64,000 nt of DNA from an uncultured Granulosicoccaceae bacterium (GTDB lineage: Bacteria; Pseudomonadota; Gammaproteobacteria; Granulosicoccales; Granulosicoccaceae), in assembly GCA_938007995.1 (NCBI GenBank), contig CALLLW010000007.1, forward strand, positions 1-64,000. The letters run 5' to 3'. Made by a program: the position numbers and the translations under genes. Below, in pieces: positions 26,482 through 35,404 of the stretch. The notes under the pieces were generated by a model. That model was not told where the DNA came from, ran no database searches, and saw only the letters and a list, made by a program, of their open reading frames with translations. The stretch's first letter is position 1. The number at the start of each line of letters is the position of its first letter.

Positions 26482-27666
26482 TTATTGCTGACTGCTATTG
26501 CTAAGACAGTTATTCATACTGTGCTCTATGAATCGATTATAAAAATACCCCTGCTGGTAGTCTTCGTATACTTCAAAAACGTACGGGGTTCTGGGGTTGT
26601 AGTTGAACTGTCTGGCAACATGGTGAGCAAAGTTCTGTACCCCGAGCGGGTGTACATAAACGTCGATTTCTCTAAAAAAAGGATCGGCTTGTTCCAGTTC
26701 CACTTGCATTTGATCCCGCAGGATCTCCATTGAGTGGCCTTCTTTTTGTTTTCGGCGGTACTCCTTCCATATGTCAATAGACATGGCAGCGTATTCTTTC
26801 AGCGGTTTTTTTCTGCTTTTGATAGAGGCAACAGCTGCATCGCTGATATCTACAATTAAATAGTTCTGGCCAAGGTTGTCCAGTGAGTCGATAAACTTCT
26901 CGCCTTTGTGTGGCCTCATATAGCCCACCTGTCCATAGAACGCGGCATGGCCGTACTTTGCCAGCGCGGCCAGCCCGTCTTTGCGTCTGGCTTTGCGGTC
27001 TACAAACAGCGATTGCCTTGCAGCAATTGAAGGAATCTTTGCGTAGTGTCGCCAGGTGCCAATGCCAACCTCATCTACACTGAGCATTTGATCAGTAGTG
27101 GCGCCGTAGTGTTTTGTCAACGCCCCCAGCTGTGCGATTTGCATAGCGGCAGAGCACTCGGCAACGAAGGGTTTTTCGTATAGTGACTGCATCGACTCAC
27201 TGATACTGGCCAACGGAATATCATAACCACTGGCGTCTGTTGTATTCCATGTTCCCTCCGGTGGCAGAAAAGGATCTCTCGGGTCCTTGCCGACCGGTAG
27301 AAATTTAAAATCGGTGTTGTCAGTAAGCTCCTTCACCGATGCTTTCACTGATTCATGATAGTTTCGACTGAATAGGCATTTGCTGGTCACTGACTGCGTA
27401 GCGTCCTGACTGCGAAACAGAAGTTTGTCGTGGTTTTCAGTGGCGTAGTTGTACTTAAAAACTGGTACGCTATCCGCCTCGCAAGTACCGGTGTTTTCAA
27501 ACCCGGTGTCATTGCTGTTGGCAACTGTTCTCCAACCCAGCTTGTCGAGTACGTCAATAGAGCAGGACAGGGCGGGTGAAGCAGGCGCTTCTGCAGCCAT
27601 GGCTCTTGTAAAAATTACACTGGCTGTGGGCAACAGGCAAAAAAGTATGACTGCACATTTATTCAT
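26482..27666 (-). CDS. Secreted protein of unknown function
   Basis: A 394-residue protein with a typical signal peptide ending near AMA-AEA (residue about 24). I do not recognise the family with certainty. KPFVAECSAAMQIAQLGAL (about 168-186) places a Cys before a hydrophobic helix, similar to the catalytic-Cys helix of bacterial Tgl-type transglutaminases (FECATAI...). Later segments, including HAAFYGQVGYM and VHPLGVQNFAHH, offer possible histidines. That resemblance is weak and the function remains open. The C-terminus is Tyr/Phe-rich. It is convergent with the giant gene and lies 41 bp downstream of nothing on its own strand except the PerM-like gene's stop side. Confidence 0.7.
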   Translation of the reverse strand: MNKCAVILFCLLPTASVIFTRAMAAEAPASPALSCSIDVLDKLGWRTVANSNDTGFENTGTCEADSVPVFKYNYATENHDKLLFRSQDATQSVTSKCLFSRNYHESVKASVKELTDNTDFKFLPVGKDPRDPFLPPEGTWNTTDASGYDIPLASISESMQSLYEKPFVAECSAAMQIAQLGALTKHYGATTDQMLSVDEVGIGTWRHYAKIPSIAARQSLFVDRKARRKDGLAALAKYGHAAFYGQVGYMRPHKGEKFIDSLDNLGQNYLIVDISDAAVASIKSRKKPLKEYAAMSIDIWKEYRRKQKEGHSMEILRDQMQVELEQADPFFREIDVYVHPLGVQNFAHHVARQFNYNPRTPYVFEVYEDYQQGYFYNRFIEHSMNNCLSNSSQQ

Positions 27667-27707
27667 CTGGCGTCTCGCGGTATTCGGCCCTTAAATATCT
27701 TGCCTGG

Positions 27708-28907
27708 TCAGCTGTTGTGGTTTTGATCGTCCGTTTTCTGCGCGTGATGATTTTGCTCACTCTCCAGCTCGTCTGCCAGCTCTTCGATGTCTGTGATCGG
27801 TGAATCTTTGGTATCACCGGTGTGCAATTCCTTTTCACTGTACGGCATGAAGTTTGTCACCGGTAGCCAGTCTTTGAACTCCACGGCGTAGATCTCCCAG
27901 ATTGTCACAAACAATGCGGCGATGATCGGCCCGATGATGAAGCCGGGAAGGCCAAAGGTAATCAAGCCGCCCAGGGTCGAGAAAAAAATCATCAGCTCGT
28001 GTAGCTGGGTATCTGATCCTACCAATTTCGGGCGCAGGATATTGTCAACACTTCCAACCAGTAAACCACAGTACAGAAATAAACCGATTGCGTATGGCCA
28101 CTGTCCGTTGACCGCCAGATAAATACAGGCCGGTATCCAGACCAGCGCAGATCCAATGCCCGGCACCACTGACAACAACATCATCGTCACGCTCAAAAAC
28201 AAAGCGTTCGGGACTTTGCAGAGCCACAGTCCTATGCCTGCCATGGATCCCTGTAAAAAACCGATGACTGCGGTGCCTTTTAGCGTGGCGATTGTGACGC
28301 TTCTGAATCGATTGAGCAGCAAAACCTCATTTTTGTCATCGAGTGGCAGATAGTACAAAATCCGTTTGATCAGCCGGTCGCCATCCATTAAAAAGAAGAA
28401 GAAGCTGTACAGCACCAGAAGACCGGTGATGACGGCGCTCAGTGTGCCGCGTGTCGCGCTTTGCAGCAAATCAACCACTGTGCTGGTGGTGGCGACAAAA
28501 ACACCACCGAGCTTTTCTGTCAAAAGTTCTCTGTAGGGTTCGAGGGCACTGTAAAACGGCAGCTTCTCAAGTTGTACCGAGACAGATCCGGGCTCGTTGA
28601 CAAGATTTTGAAACCACGGCACCGCCCCGGAGACGAGTTGTGCACCTTGACCAACGAACACTGTGCCAATCATGACAATAGGTATAAAAACAAAACACAA
28701 CACAATCAGCAGCGTAAAAATTGAGGATATGCCTTGTCTGCCACCGAGCACTTTGAGCAAGCGTCGATACAACGGATGAAAGACAGCGGCGAAGAGTCCG
28801 GCCAGAAAAATCGCCTCAAGAAATCGCCAGATAATGCCCAGGAAAAGTGCACTGATAGTAGCGACCACAATTGCCAATACACTTTTGTTTACGGTCGTTG
28901 TGTTCAT
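27708..28907 (-). CDS. AI-2E/PerM-family membrane permease
   Basis: A 399-residue inner-membrane protein with the family layout: paired N-terminal helices (residues about 8-40), a third helix near 63-83, a large extracytoplasmic loop, then helices from about 150 to 345. Typical segments are FLMDGDRLIKRILYYLPL, GFLQGSMAGIGLWL and VPGIGSALVWIPACIYL. The family includes AI-2 exporter TqsA and many permeases of unknown substrate. The acidic, His/Asn-rich C-terminal tail is not conserved. It may share a promoter region with nothing else; the divergent DMT gene starts 277 bp away. Confidence 0.92.
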   Translation of the reverse strand: MNTTTVNKSVLAIVVATISALFLGIIWRFLEAIFLAGLFAAVFHPLYRRLLKVLGGRQGISSIFTLLIVLCFVFIPIVMIGTVFVGQGAQLVSGAVPWFQNLVNEPGSVSVQLEKLPFYSALEPYRELLTEKLGGVFVATTSTVVDLLQSATRGTLSAVITGLLVLYSFFFFLMDGDRLIKRILYYLPLDDKNEVLLLNRFRSVTIATLKGTAVIGFLQGSMAGIGLWLCKVPNALFLSVTMMLLSVVPGIGSALVWIPACIYLAVNGQWPYAIGLFLYCGLLVGSVDNILRPKLVGSDTQLHELMIFFSTLGGLITFGLPGFIIGPIIAALFVTIWEIYAVEFKDWLPVTNFMPYSEKELHTGDTKDSPITDIEELADELESEQNHHAQKTDDQNHNS

Positions 28908-29184
28908 AGATAAATTTTACTGATTGACAAAGGTGGCTAGCTGGCAGGCTAGCAGTATAACCTGAATACTGTCAGGGCAAGTTCTGGGCTTTTGGTGTTC
29001 TGGCCTTTTGGTGTACTGGGCTGAGTTTAGCCTTTGAACCGAAACAGATTGAAGCGCGGATGTTACAACACCCGTGAGTTACAATATAAAGTGGTCCGGT
29101 ATCACGCCCTCACAACACCTGTTTGCCGGCACTCAGTGAAGTCTTTGTGTCAGTGATCGCCTGGCGACTGCTTCTCTGCGAAGT

Positions 29185-30141
29185 ATGATTCGGGTATTCT
29201 CCACCGGGCCCGCCGCCAGAGTTACACTTTTGTCAAAGTTATCCGCAAATCAACGCAAACAGCTTGCGTTTATTCTGGTGATCATAACGCCCGCCGTGTG
29301 GTCGGCTAATTATATTGTAGCCCGGGCGGCACCGGGTCATATCGGCCCGCATCTTCTGGCATTTTCAAGATGGTTCATGGCGCTTTGTCTGATGTTGCCT
29401 TTTGCACTGCCTGAATTGTTGAACAAATGGCCCGAGTGGCGTGCGGAATGGCGTCAATGTCTGGTGCTGGGTGCGCTGGGTATGTGGGTTTGTGGTGCAT
29501 TTGTTTATATCGGTGGTCACACTACTGAAGCGTTGAATATTGGCTTACTCTACGCCATGGCACCGGTGCTGATTGCAGTGGCATCGGCAAAGCTGTTTAA
29601 CGATAGACTGCGTGGTCTGCAGCTTCTGGGTCTGGTTATGTCACTGAGCGGGATGCTGGTGATTGTACTGAAAGGCCATTGGCGCAATCTGATCGAAGTG
29701 AATTTCAGCGAGGGTGATCTGTGGATACTCACTGCGGTTATCTGTTGGACAACCTACTCAATCCTGTTAAAAAAATGGCCCAGTGCGCTTGGTACATTTT
29801 CAAGACTTGCTATCGTCACTATGGGCGGGCTTCTTGTACTGCTGCCATTCACCATAGCCGAGGTAATGATTTCAGGTGCTCCTGTCGATATCAGTTCCGC
29901 GTTGTTGCTGGCTGTTGTTGCTGCGGTACTTCCAGGCTTTGGCGCCTATCAGGCTTACTCTTTCTTACAGCAGGAAGTAGGTGCTGCACGTGCAGGTATG
30001 GTGCTTTACGTCAGCCCGCTGTACACCGCACTGATTGGCTGGTGGATTTTGGACGAACCCCCGTTTTGGTACCATGCAATGGGTGCGTGTTTGATTCTGC
30101 CAGGTATGTATCTGGCCTTGAGACAGCCTGAGACCTCATAG
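29185..30141 (+). CDS. EamA/DMT-family transporter
   Basis: A 318-residue protein with ten hydrophobic helices in two EamA halves. The first half has ITPAVWSANYIVARAAPG and LALSRW-like FSRWFMALCL; the second has LWILTAVICWTTYSILLKKWP. The end has LYVSPLYTALIGWWILDEPP, the conserved second-half pattern. DMT exporters move small metabolites or amino acids across the inner membrane. An N-terminal extension of about 20 residues before the first helix suggests the start could be slightly downstream. No neighbour hints at its substrate. Confidence 0.92.
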   Translation: MIRVFSTGPAARVTLLSKLSANQRKQLAFILVIITPAVWSANYIVARAAPGHIGPHLLAFSRWFMALCLMLPFALPELLNKWPEWRAEWRQCLVLGALGMWVCGAFVYIGGHTTEALNIGLLYAMAPVLIAVASAKLFNDRLRGLQLLGLVMSLSGMLVIVLKGHWRNLIEVNFSEGDLWILTAVICWTTYSILLKKWPSALGTFSRLAIVTMGGLLVLLPFTIAEVMISGAPVDISSALLLAVVAAVLPGFGAYQAYSFLQQEVGAARAGMVLYVSPLYTALIGWWILDEPPFWYHAMGACLILPGMYLALRQPETS

Positions 30142-30303
30142 CAACCGGCTTGTTGCTTGTCGTTCAGTGCGCAACCTTTCTGGTTGTATTTCTGGCTGTA
30201 TTTCTGGCTGTAGCGTCATTTTTAGTGGCAATTTATATCGGGCCCTTGCGCGACAGGTAAAATTAGTGGCCACAGTTGCAGTGCAAGGAGTGGTTGCGTT
30301 AAA

Positions 30304-30870
30304 TTGAATCAACCCAAGCCGTCCGGGCCCGATATGTTACAGATATTGAAATCATCAAAGAAAAACAGGATTTTTTTCGTCAATCTATGGTTGGTGTTTG
30401 TTTTTCTTACGGGATGGTGTACTTCAGGTCTGGCACTTGATGCGCCGCAAGGTGAGGTGGTGCTCAAAGTTTCCGGTGATATCGAATTAACCAACAACGG
30501 TGATGAGGCCTGGTTTGATCTTAAAATGCTGCAGTCACTGGGTGCGACTGAATTTGAAACTGCAACACCCTGGGCCGACGAGCCCGAAGTCTTTACAGGA
30601 GTGCGCATCACAACCCTGATGGATTCGCTTGGTGCCAGCGGTAAAAGTTTCCATGCCGTCGCACTTGATAAATACAAAGTTGACTTCGCCGGTATTGATT
30701 ACACTAAATACCCGGCGATAATTGCGTGGCAGGTGAATGGTGAATCGCTGACAGTCAGAACGCTTGGTCCATTACGGGTGATTTTTCCCTACAGCGACTA
30801 TCCGGAAATTGACATAGCCAGGTATCACAACGTGGCTATCTGGCAGCTGTTGCAACTTGAAGTGCATTGA
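30304..30870 (+). CDS. Periplasmic molybdopterin-fold oxidoreductase-like protein
   Basis: A 188-residue protein, probably from TTG 30304, which has AAGGAG 13 bp upstream; ATG 30334 lacks a site. The signal peptide covers about 22-45. The rest matches the small domain related to the SUOX-type oxidoreductase molybdopterin-binding fold: VLKVSGDIELTN, EFETATPWADEPEVFTGVRITTLMDSLGA and LRVIFPYSDY. The cofactor-ligating cysteine of true sulfite oxidases is not evident, so it is likely a ligand-sensing or accessory protein. It overlaps the next histidine kinase by 4 bp (TTGA), so the two probably work as one signalling unit. Confidence 0.8.
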   Translation: MNQPKPSGPDMLQILKSSKKNRIFFVNLWLVFVFLTGWCTSGLALDAPQGEVVLKVSGDIELTNNGDEAWFDLKMLQSLGATEFETATPWADEPEVFTGVRITTLMDSLGASGKSFHAVALDKYKVDFAGIDYTKYPAIIAWQVNGESLTVRTLGPLRVIFPYSDYPEIDIARYHNVAIWQLLQLEVH

Positions 30871-32765
30871 AATACACATCACTTATTGTCTGCTCAATTG
30901 TCGCAGCCTTACTGTGCGTTGCCAGTATTTTATTCCTTGCCAAAGAAATATCGATAGCCAGCCAAAGAGTGCAGACAGTAGGCAGTATTCGTCTGGTAAA
31001 TTTTTCATTTAAAACCGGGCGAAATTACGATGAGCTTGCGCATGCACTAATTGATTATCGTGATTGTCGTATTACTCCTGAGTCTTTGTCTCCATCAACA
31101 TCAAATAAAAAATATATAGAAAAGTTTGATGTGATCTGGAGCTCTTTCAAGGTAGCTTACAGGAACATCTACAGACACTGGTCGGGAACCGGTTACTGGC
31201 TGGACGAGTCCAGAGCCACAGCCGCGCAGGAGTTGCGTGATCGCGGACTTGCATTCGTGGATAAATACGAAGCCGATATGAATCCGGAAGGCTCAGTCAG
31301 CTGCGGCAGAATCAATGAAATGCTGACAGATATCTATGCACAAAAAGATCAATTAAATGAGTTTGCACAGAGTTTTTTCGAATTGGATAACCGGGCTGCT
31401 CAGGAACAACAAAGCGGTATAAACAAACTCTTTACCACGATAATTGTGCTTGGTCTGTCATTTTTGATGATGGCGGCGATTGCTATCTCTTTAGTGTACA
31501 AGGCCCTGAAACTTGCCAGTGCCCTGCTTGAGAAATCTCAACAAGCGGAACAACAGGCAAATAATGCATTGGTAGATTTGCGGCAAAGCAAAGATGAAAA
31601 TACAGCCCAGAAAAGATTCTTTGCTGCGGTCAGTCACGATTTAAGACAACCATTGCATGCACTGGGCCTGTACATCGGTTCACTGCAACGGCATGTGCAA
31701 ACGGATGAAGCGGCGCATATACTCAATTGCGCTAATCTTTCTGCAGAAGCAGTCACTGAACTTATCGATAGTCTACTGGATTTGTCCAGACTCGATACAG
31801 GCCTGACTGACACAGATCAATTCAGATTTTCGCTCGGCAACCTGTTAAGAAAACTACATGCGAGATTTCTTCCAGTGGCTGCAGAAAAGGGTCTTGAATT
31901 TATCGTTGAGGCGGATGATTCACAGGTATTTACTGATGAACAACTGTTAGACCGTATGCTGCAGAATCTGGTTGCTAACGCAATAGAATATACCGGGTCA
32001 GGCAGTGTTACGCTAACCGGAAAGAGGTCTGGCGATGAAGTGTTAGTTACCGTCACTGACACAGGTCTTGGTATTCCTGCAGAGCTACATGAAGCAGTAT
32101 TTGATGAATTCTATCGTGTTGATGGTCATTCACATAATCGAGACAGCGGGCTCGGGCTTGGCTTGTCAATAGTCAAGCGATTGGGTGATTTGCTCAAACT
32201 ATCCCTGACACTTGAATCACGTGAAAGAGAAGGCACCACTATCACGATTAGCTTGCCTGCTGTTGAGAATCAACCGTTAAGTGAAGATTCAATACAAACC
32301 GCGCCAATGCAGGATACGCTTGAGAATCTAAATGTACTGGTCATAGATGATGAACTTGAAGTTCGGGAGAGCACAACGCTTATATTGCAGAGTCGTGGAT
32401 GCATAGTGCAGGCGGTAGAAAGTATTTCCGCCGCAAAGAAGCTCTGTGAATCAGCCGGCATTGCCGACGCATCAGGTGACGCGAAGTTTGAGCCGGATGT
32501 CATCGTTTCAGACTACCGGCTAGCTCGGGGAGAAAATGGCTTAAACGCAATTAATGTTGTGCGTACTCTCTTTGAAAAAAATATTCCTGCATTGTTGATT
32601 ACTGGTGATACCACTATCAATTTTAAAACCGACACTGAATTTAAAACCGACACTGAATTTAAAACCCCTGAGGGGCTGGCGGGTTTTGAAGTGTTGTACA
32701 AACCAGTTGATGCAAGTCAGTTGCTACAGCAAATTATCCAGATGGCCGGTCGGTCAGCAGTATAA
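30867..32765 (+). CDS. Hybrid sensor histidine kinase/response regulator
   Basis: A 632-residue protein starting at TTG within the upstream stop. Helix about 6-25, a periplasmic sensor to about 188, helix 189-212, coiled coil, then HisKA with SHDLRQPLH (His257), HATPase with NLVANAIEYT, DTGLGIP and GLGLGLSIV, and a C-terminal receiver with VIDDE (493-497), phosphoacceptor Asp549 (SDYRLA) and Lys612. A perfect 18-bp duplication (32,622-32,657) inserts FKTDTE twice in the receiver near its beta4-alpha4 loop, which may alter output. No DNA-binding partner is adjacent. The cue is probably read with the periplasmic protein encoded just upstream. Confidence 0.93.
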   Translation: MKYTSLIVCSIVAALLCVASILFLAKEISIASQRVQTVGSIRLVNFSFKTGRNYDELAHALIDYRDCRITPESLSPSTSNKKYIEKFDVIWSSFKVAYRNIYRHWSGTGYWLDESRATAAQELRDRGLAFVDKYEADMNPEGSVSCGRINEMLTDIYAQKDQLNEFAQSFFELDNRAAQEQQSGINKLFTTIIVLGLSFLMMAAIAISLVYKALKLASALLEKSQQAEQQANNALVDLRQSKDENTAQKRFFAAVSHDLRQPLHALGLYIGSLQRHVQTDEAAHILNCANLSAEAVTELIDSLLDLSRLDTGLTDTDQFRFSLGNLLRKLHARFLPVAAEKGLEFIVEADDSQVFTDEQLLDRMLQNLVANAIEYTGSGSVTLTGKRSGDEVLVTVTDTGLGIPAELHEAVFDEFYRVDGHSHNRDSGLGLGLSIVKRLGDLLKLSLTLESREREGTTITISLPAVENQPLSEDSIQTAPMQDTLENLNVLVIDDELEVRESTTLILQSRGCIVQAVESISAAKKLCESAGIADASGDAKFEPDVIVSDYRLARGENGLNAINVVRTLFEKNIPALLITGDTTINFKTDTEFKTDTEFKTPEGLAGFEVLYKPVDASQLLQQIIQMAGRSAV

Positions 32766-32786
32766 GCCATACGGTTAGCCAAACTG

Positions 32787-34004
32787 TTACTTAGGCCAGA
32801 CGCTGGATTTTCGTGACATCTGATCATGCAGGTCTCTCATCAGATCCGCCATTGAGGCATCGCTGTCGAGTGCTTCCTGAACATATAATCTCTGCGATTT
32901 GGGGGCCAGGCCATCACTTGGTAAGTCTGTATCAAGGCACGTAGGAAACGGATAGCCATCGGTGCAGGCGCATATCGCATTGTGCAGTTGTTCAGCGGTG
33001 AGCGATACTTGTTGCTTCATCTCCAATAGCTCAGGATATACCGCTTTTATCAGACTCAAAAAATCTATCGATTCAATTGACCGGCCAAACGGCGAGGAAA
33101 CCTGTAGCAGATTGGCCAGCCTGTATCGATCAGTAGTTTTATTTTCACCGGCAGCATGCATCAGTGCCGGGTTAAAAAAGACCATGTCACCTGTTTTCAA
33201 TGCAAGTTGTGAGTGATGCTCGCTAAAGTAATCCTGAAATTCACTGCGACCAAAGGCAAGATATCCTTCAGCGTAATGTTGTGAGTAGGGCAGGTAGAGT
33301 GTCGGGCCGGTTTCAAGCGGCATATCGCAATGAGCCACAGCACCCTGCAGCGTCAACACAGGTGACAGCTGGTGCACATGCATCGGGTAGTCCTTGATTT
33401 GTGCTTCAGACATAAACCCGAGATGATAATCACGATGCGCTGATTGCGCTGCACCACCCGGATTAACCCGGTTAACTTGTGCGCTGACCCAGTAGCCTGG
33501 CCCGAGCCATGCCTCTGAGGCCAGTGCAATTGATTCATTTGCATAGTAGTTTGCAAAACTGGCAGGATCACTCAGGCCATGCTTTTGTAGTGCGTTCCAT
33601 ATACGATCATTAGCGCCTGCTTTCGCGAAGTGATCGCCACCACCACCGCCACTTTCACGCTGCCGGCGGATGATTTTGTCGAATAGCTGATTAACTTCTT
33701 CGATAAGATCAGCTGCCATCGCACCGGAGATCATCAAGACGCCCGGACCATCCAGCCATACCTTGATCCATTCGGCCATCAATGCCTGTTTGGATGTGGC
33801 ATTTGCACTGGCCGATTTTACTGTATCTGCGGTGTACACCAGTGCACCCTGTTCGGTTGCACTGGCAAGCGGGTAGTCATCAAGTGAAGTTTCACGCTTG
33901 ACGATCTCTTTGAAAGCAGAAAAATCGCCAGAGGAAGGTTTGAGATAGTGTTTCTTTGCAAGCGAGTTTTGTGCTGGCGGGTTTGTCACTGACATGTAAG
34001 CCAC
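32787..34004 (-). CDS. Phytanoyl-CoA dioxygenase (PhyH) family protein
   Basis: A 405-residue soluble protein with the Fe(II)/2-oxoglutarate facial triad visible: SAHRDYHLGF gives the HxD, and NPALMHAAGENKT gives the distal His, with a following TTDRYRLANLLQ strand that usually holds the 2-oxoglutarate-binding Arg. PhyH-type enzymes hydroxylate small molecules or lipids. It is divergent from a sulfotransferase across a region with paired palindromes, so hydroxylation followed by sulfation of one substrate is an attractive but unproven idea. Confidence 0.9.
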   Translation of the reverse strand: MAYMSVTNPPAQNSLAKKHYLKPSSGDFSAFKEIVKRETSLDDYPLASATEQGALVYTADTVKSASANATSKQALMAEWIKVWLDGPGVLMISGAMAADLIEEVNQLFDKIIRRQRESGGGGGDHFAKAGANDRIWNALQKHGLSDPASFANYYANESIALASEAWLGPGYWVSAQVNRVNPGGAAQSAHRDYHLGFMSEAQIKDYPMHVHQLSPVLTLQGAVAHCDMPLETGPTLYLPYSQHYAEGYLAFGRSEFQDYFSEHHSQLALKTGDMVFFNPALMHAAGENKTTDRYRLANLLQVSSPFGRSIESIDFLSLIKAVYPELLEMKQQVSLTAEQLHNAICACTDGYPFPTCLDTDLPSDGLAPKSQRLYVQEALDSDASMADLMRDLHDQMSRKSSVWPK

Positions 34005-34097
34005 TCTTTATTATTAAGCTGGCAGCAGTGTAGCGTTAACCATTGCAGCGCTTCAACGCATATATTTACACCATCGGCTGCTATCCGCATACCGCAT

Positions 34098-34126
34098 GTT
34101 GCAACCAAAAGTCGTCCTGTTGCAAC
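34098..34126. promoter_or_regulatory. Paired GTTGCAAC palindromes in divergent promoter
   Basis: The 8-bp palindrome GTTGCAAC occurs at 34,098-34,105 and 34,119-34,126, each preceded by T. The copies are 21 bp apart, two helical turns, between the divergent phyH-like and sulfotransferase genes. This spacing suits cooperative binding by one regulator. Confidence 0.5.
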
Positions 34127-34245
34127 AACCGGGTGTGTTGTATGCTCTGTGTGCAAACCGCCGAGGCAACACGAATGGTACCAACGGTGTGCCCTGAACC
34201 GACCAAACAATTAAATTCTGTTGCTAATACCACAAGGATCGCAGT

Positions 34246-35166
34246 ATGACTGAGCAAGCCGGAGCGTCACGCCCGGTCACTATTGATGACGTCTGTGCAC
34301 GTCTGGCTAATTTCCGCTCTGCGGAGGCAGTTGCGGCGCAGGAATCGCATCAGGCACGTGCCGATGATGTTTATATTTCTACCTATTCAAAAAGTGGTAC
34401 CACCTGGGTGCAGCAGATTGTTCATCAACTGCGCAGTGGTGGTGATACTGATTTTGAAGAAATCAGCTGTGTTGTTCCGTGGCTGGAGTCTGCTGTTGAT
34501 ATTGGCATTGATCCAGATGCTGATCAGCCTTATTCATTCAGAGCGTATAAGTGCCACATGTTGTATCGTGACTTACCAGAAGGTGCTCGCTATATCACGG
34601 TACTACGCGATCCGGTGAGCGTGCTTTCTTCTTTCTATCGATTCTTTGAAGGCTGGTGGTTTGAACCTGGCAGTATCAGTATCGACGACTTTGCTGCACG
34701 GCTCTATATTCCAGGTTCCGCCTCAGGGCGACACTGGGATCACTTGATCGACTGGTGGGGCAGGATTGATTCTGGCGACACACTGGTACTCTGCTATGAG
34801 GATATGGTGTTAGCAGCAGACAAAACAGTTGAGTTGGTAGCTGACTTTCTGCAACTGAAACTCAGCGATGCCGCGCTTGCAACAGCAAAGCTTCATTCAT
34901 CACGTGAGTTTATGACCCGCCATGCAGATCAGTTTGATGAACATGTATTGCGCCGACACAGAGATCCGGTATGGGGTCTACCAGCGGGTGGTAGCAGCGG
35001 CAAGGTGTTAAATGAAGGTGCTGCATGCCAGATTTCAGAGGCAACGTTGCAAGCACTCGACACTGCCTGGGGCCAAACTGTTGAAAGCGCTCTGGGATTC
35101 AAAAGTTATCAGGATTTAAGATCCGCACTGCCAAATCTGCTTGCTGTGGATCGTAGCAAGAGCTAG
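34246..35166 (+). CDS. PAPS-dependent sulfotransferase
   Basis: A 306-residue cytosolic-type sulfotransferase. TYSKSGTTWVQQ (about residues 45-56) is the 5'-phosphosulfate loop, and RYITVLRDPVSVLSSFYRF is the 3'-phosphate-binding segment. The C-terminal part contains a typical RKG-region replacement, PAGGSSGKVLNEG. Such enzymes transfer sulfate from PAPS to hydroxyl or amine groups. It is divergent from a PhyH-family hydroxylase, which may supply the hydroxyl group. Confidence 0.93.
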   Translation: MTEQAGASRPVTIDDVCARLANFRSAEAVAAQESHQARADDVYISTYSKSGTTWVQQIVHQLRSGGDTDFEEISCVVPWLESAVDIGIDPDADQPYSFRAYKCHMLYRDLPEGARYITVLRDPVSVLSSFYRFFEGWWFEPGSISIDDFAARLYIPGSASGRHWDHLIDWWGRIDSGDTLVLCYEDMVLAADKTVELVADFLQLKLSDAALATAKLHSSREFMTRHADQFDEHVLRRHRDPVWGLPAGGSSGKVLNEGAACQISEATLQALDTAWGQTVESALGFKSYQDLRSALPNLLAVDRSKS

Positions 35167-35350
35167 CCCGGTTTATTCGGTGCGCCGTAATGGCGAGCAT
35201 AGCGCGCAGAGCATTGGTTTCACAGGGTATTTTCTTCTCGCGTCCCATGTTTTAACTTACTTGGCTTACTGATATTTGCAAGAGAAAAAATTCGCTGTGG
35301 AATCAAGGATCAAGCGGGATGCAGTCATTTTCATGAATAAACCGGGCTAG
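35163..35350. repeat. 16-bp perfect inverted repeat enclosing 156 bp
   Basis: CTAGCCCGGTTTATTC at 35,163-35,178 and its exact reverse complement at 35,335-35,350. The left arm includes the sulfotransferase stop codon. The enclosed 156 bp has no coding signal. It may be a MITE-like element or two facing 3'-end signals. No target-site duplication is evident at the outer ends. Confidence 0.85.
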
Positions 35351-35404
35351 GCGCCGGGTTAATTACAACCAAAAATTATCCGCTCTGTGCGATCAGCTGA
35401 ATTA

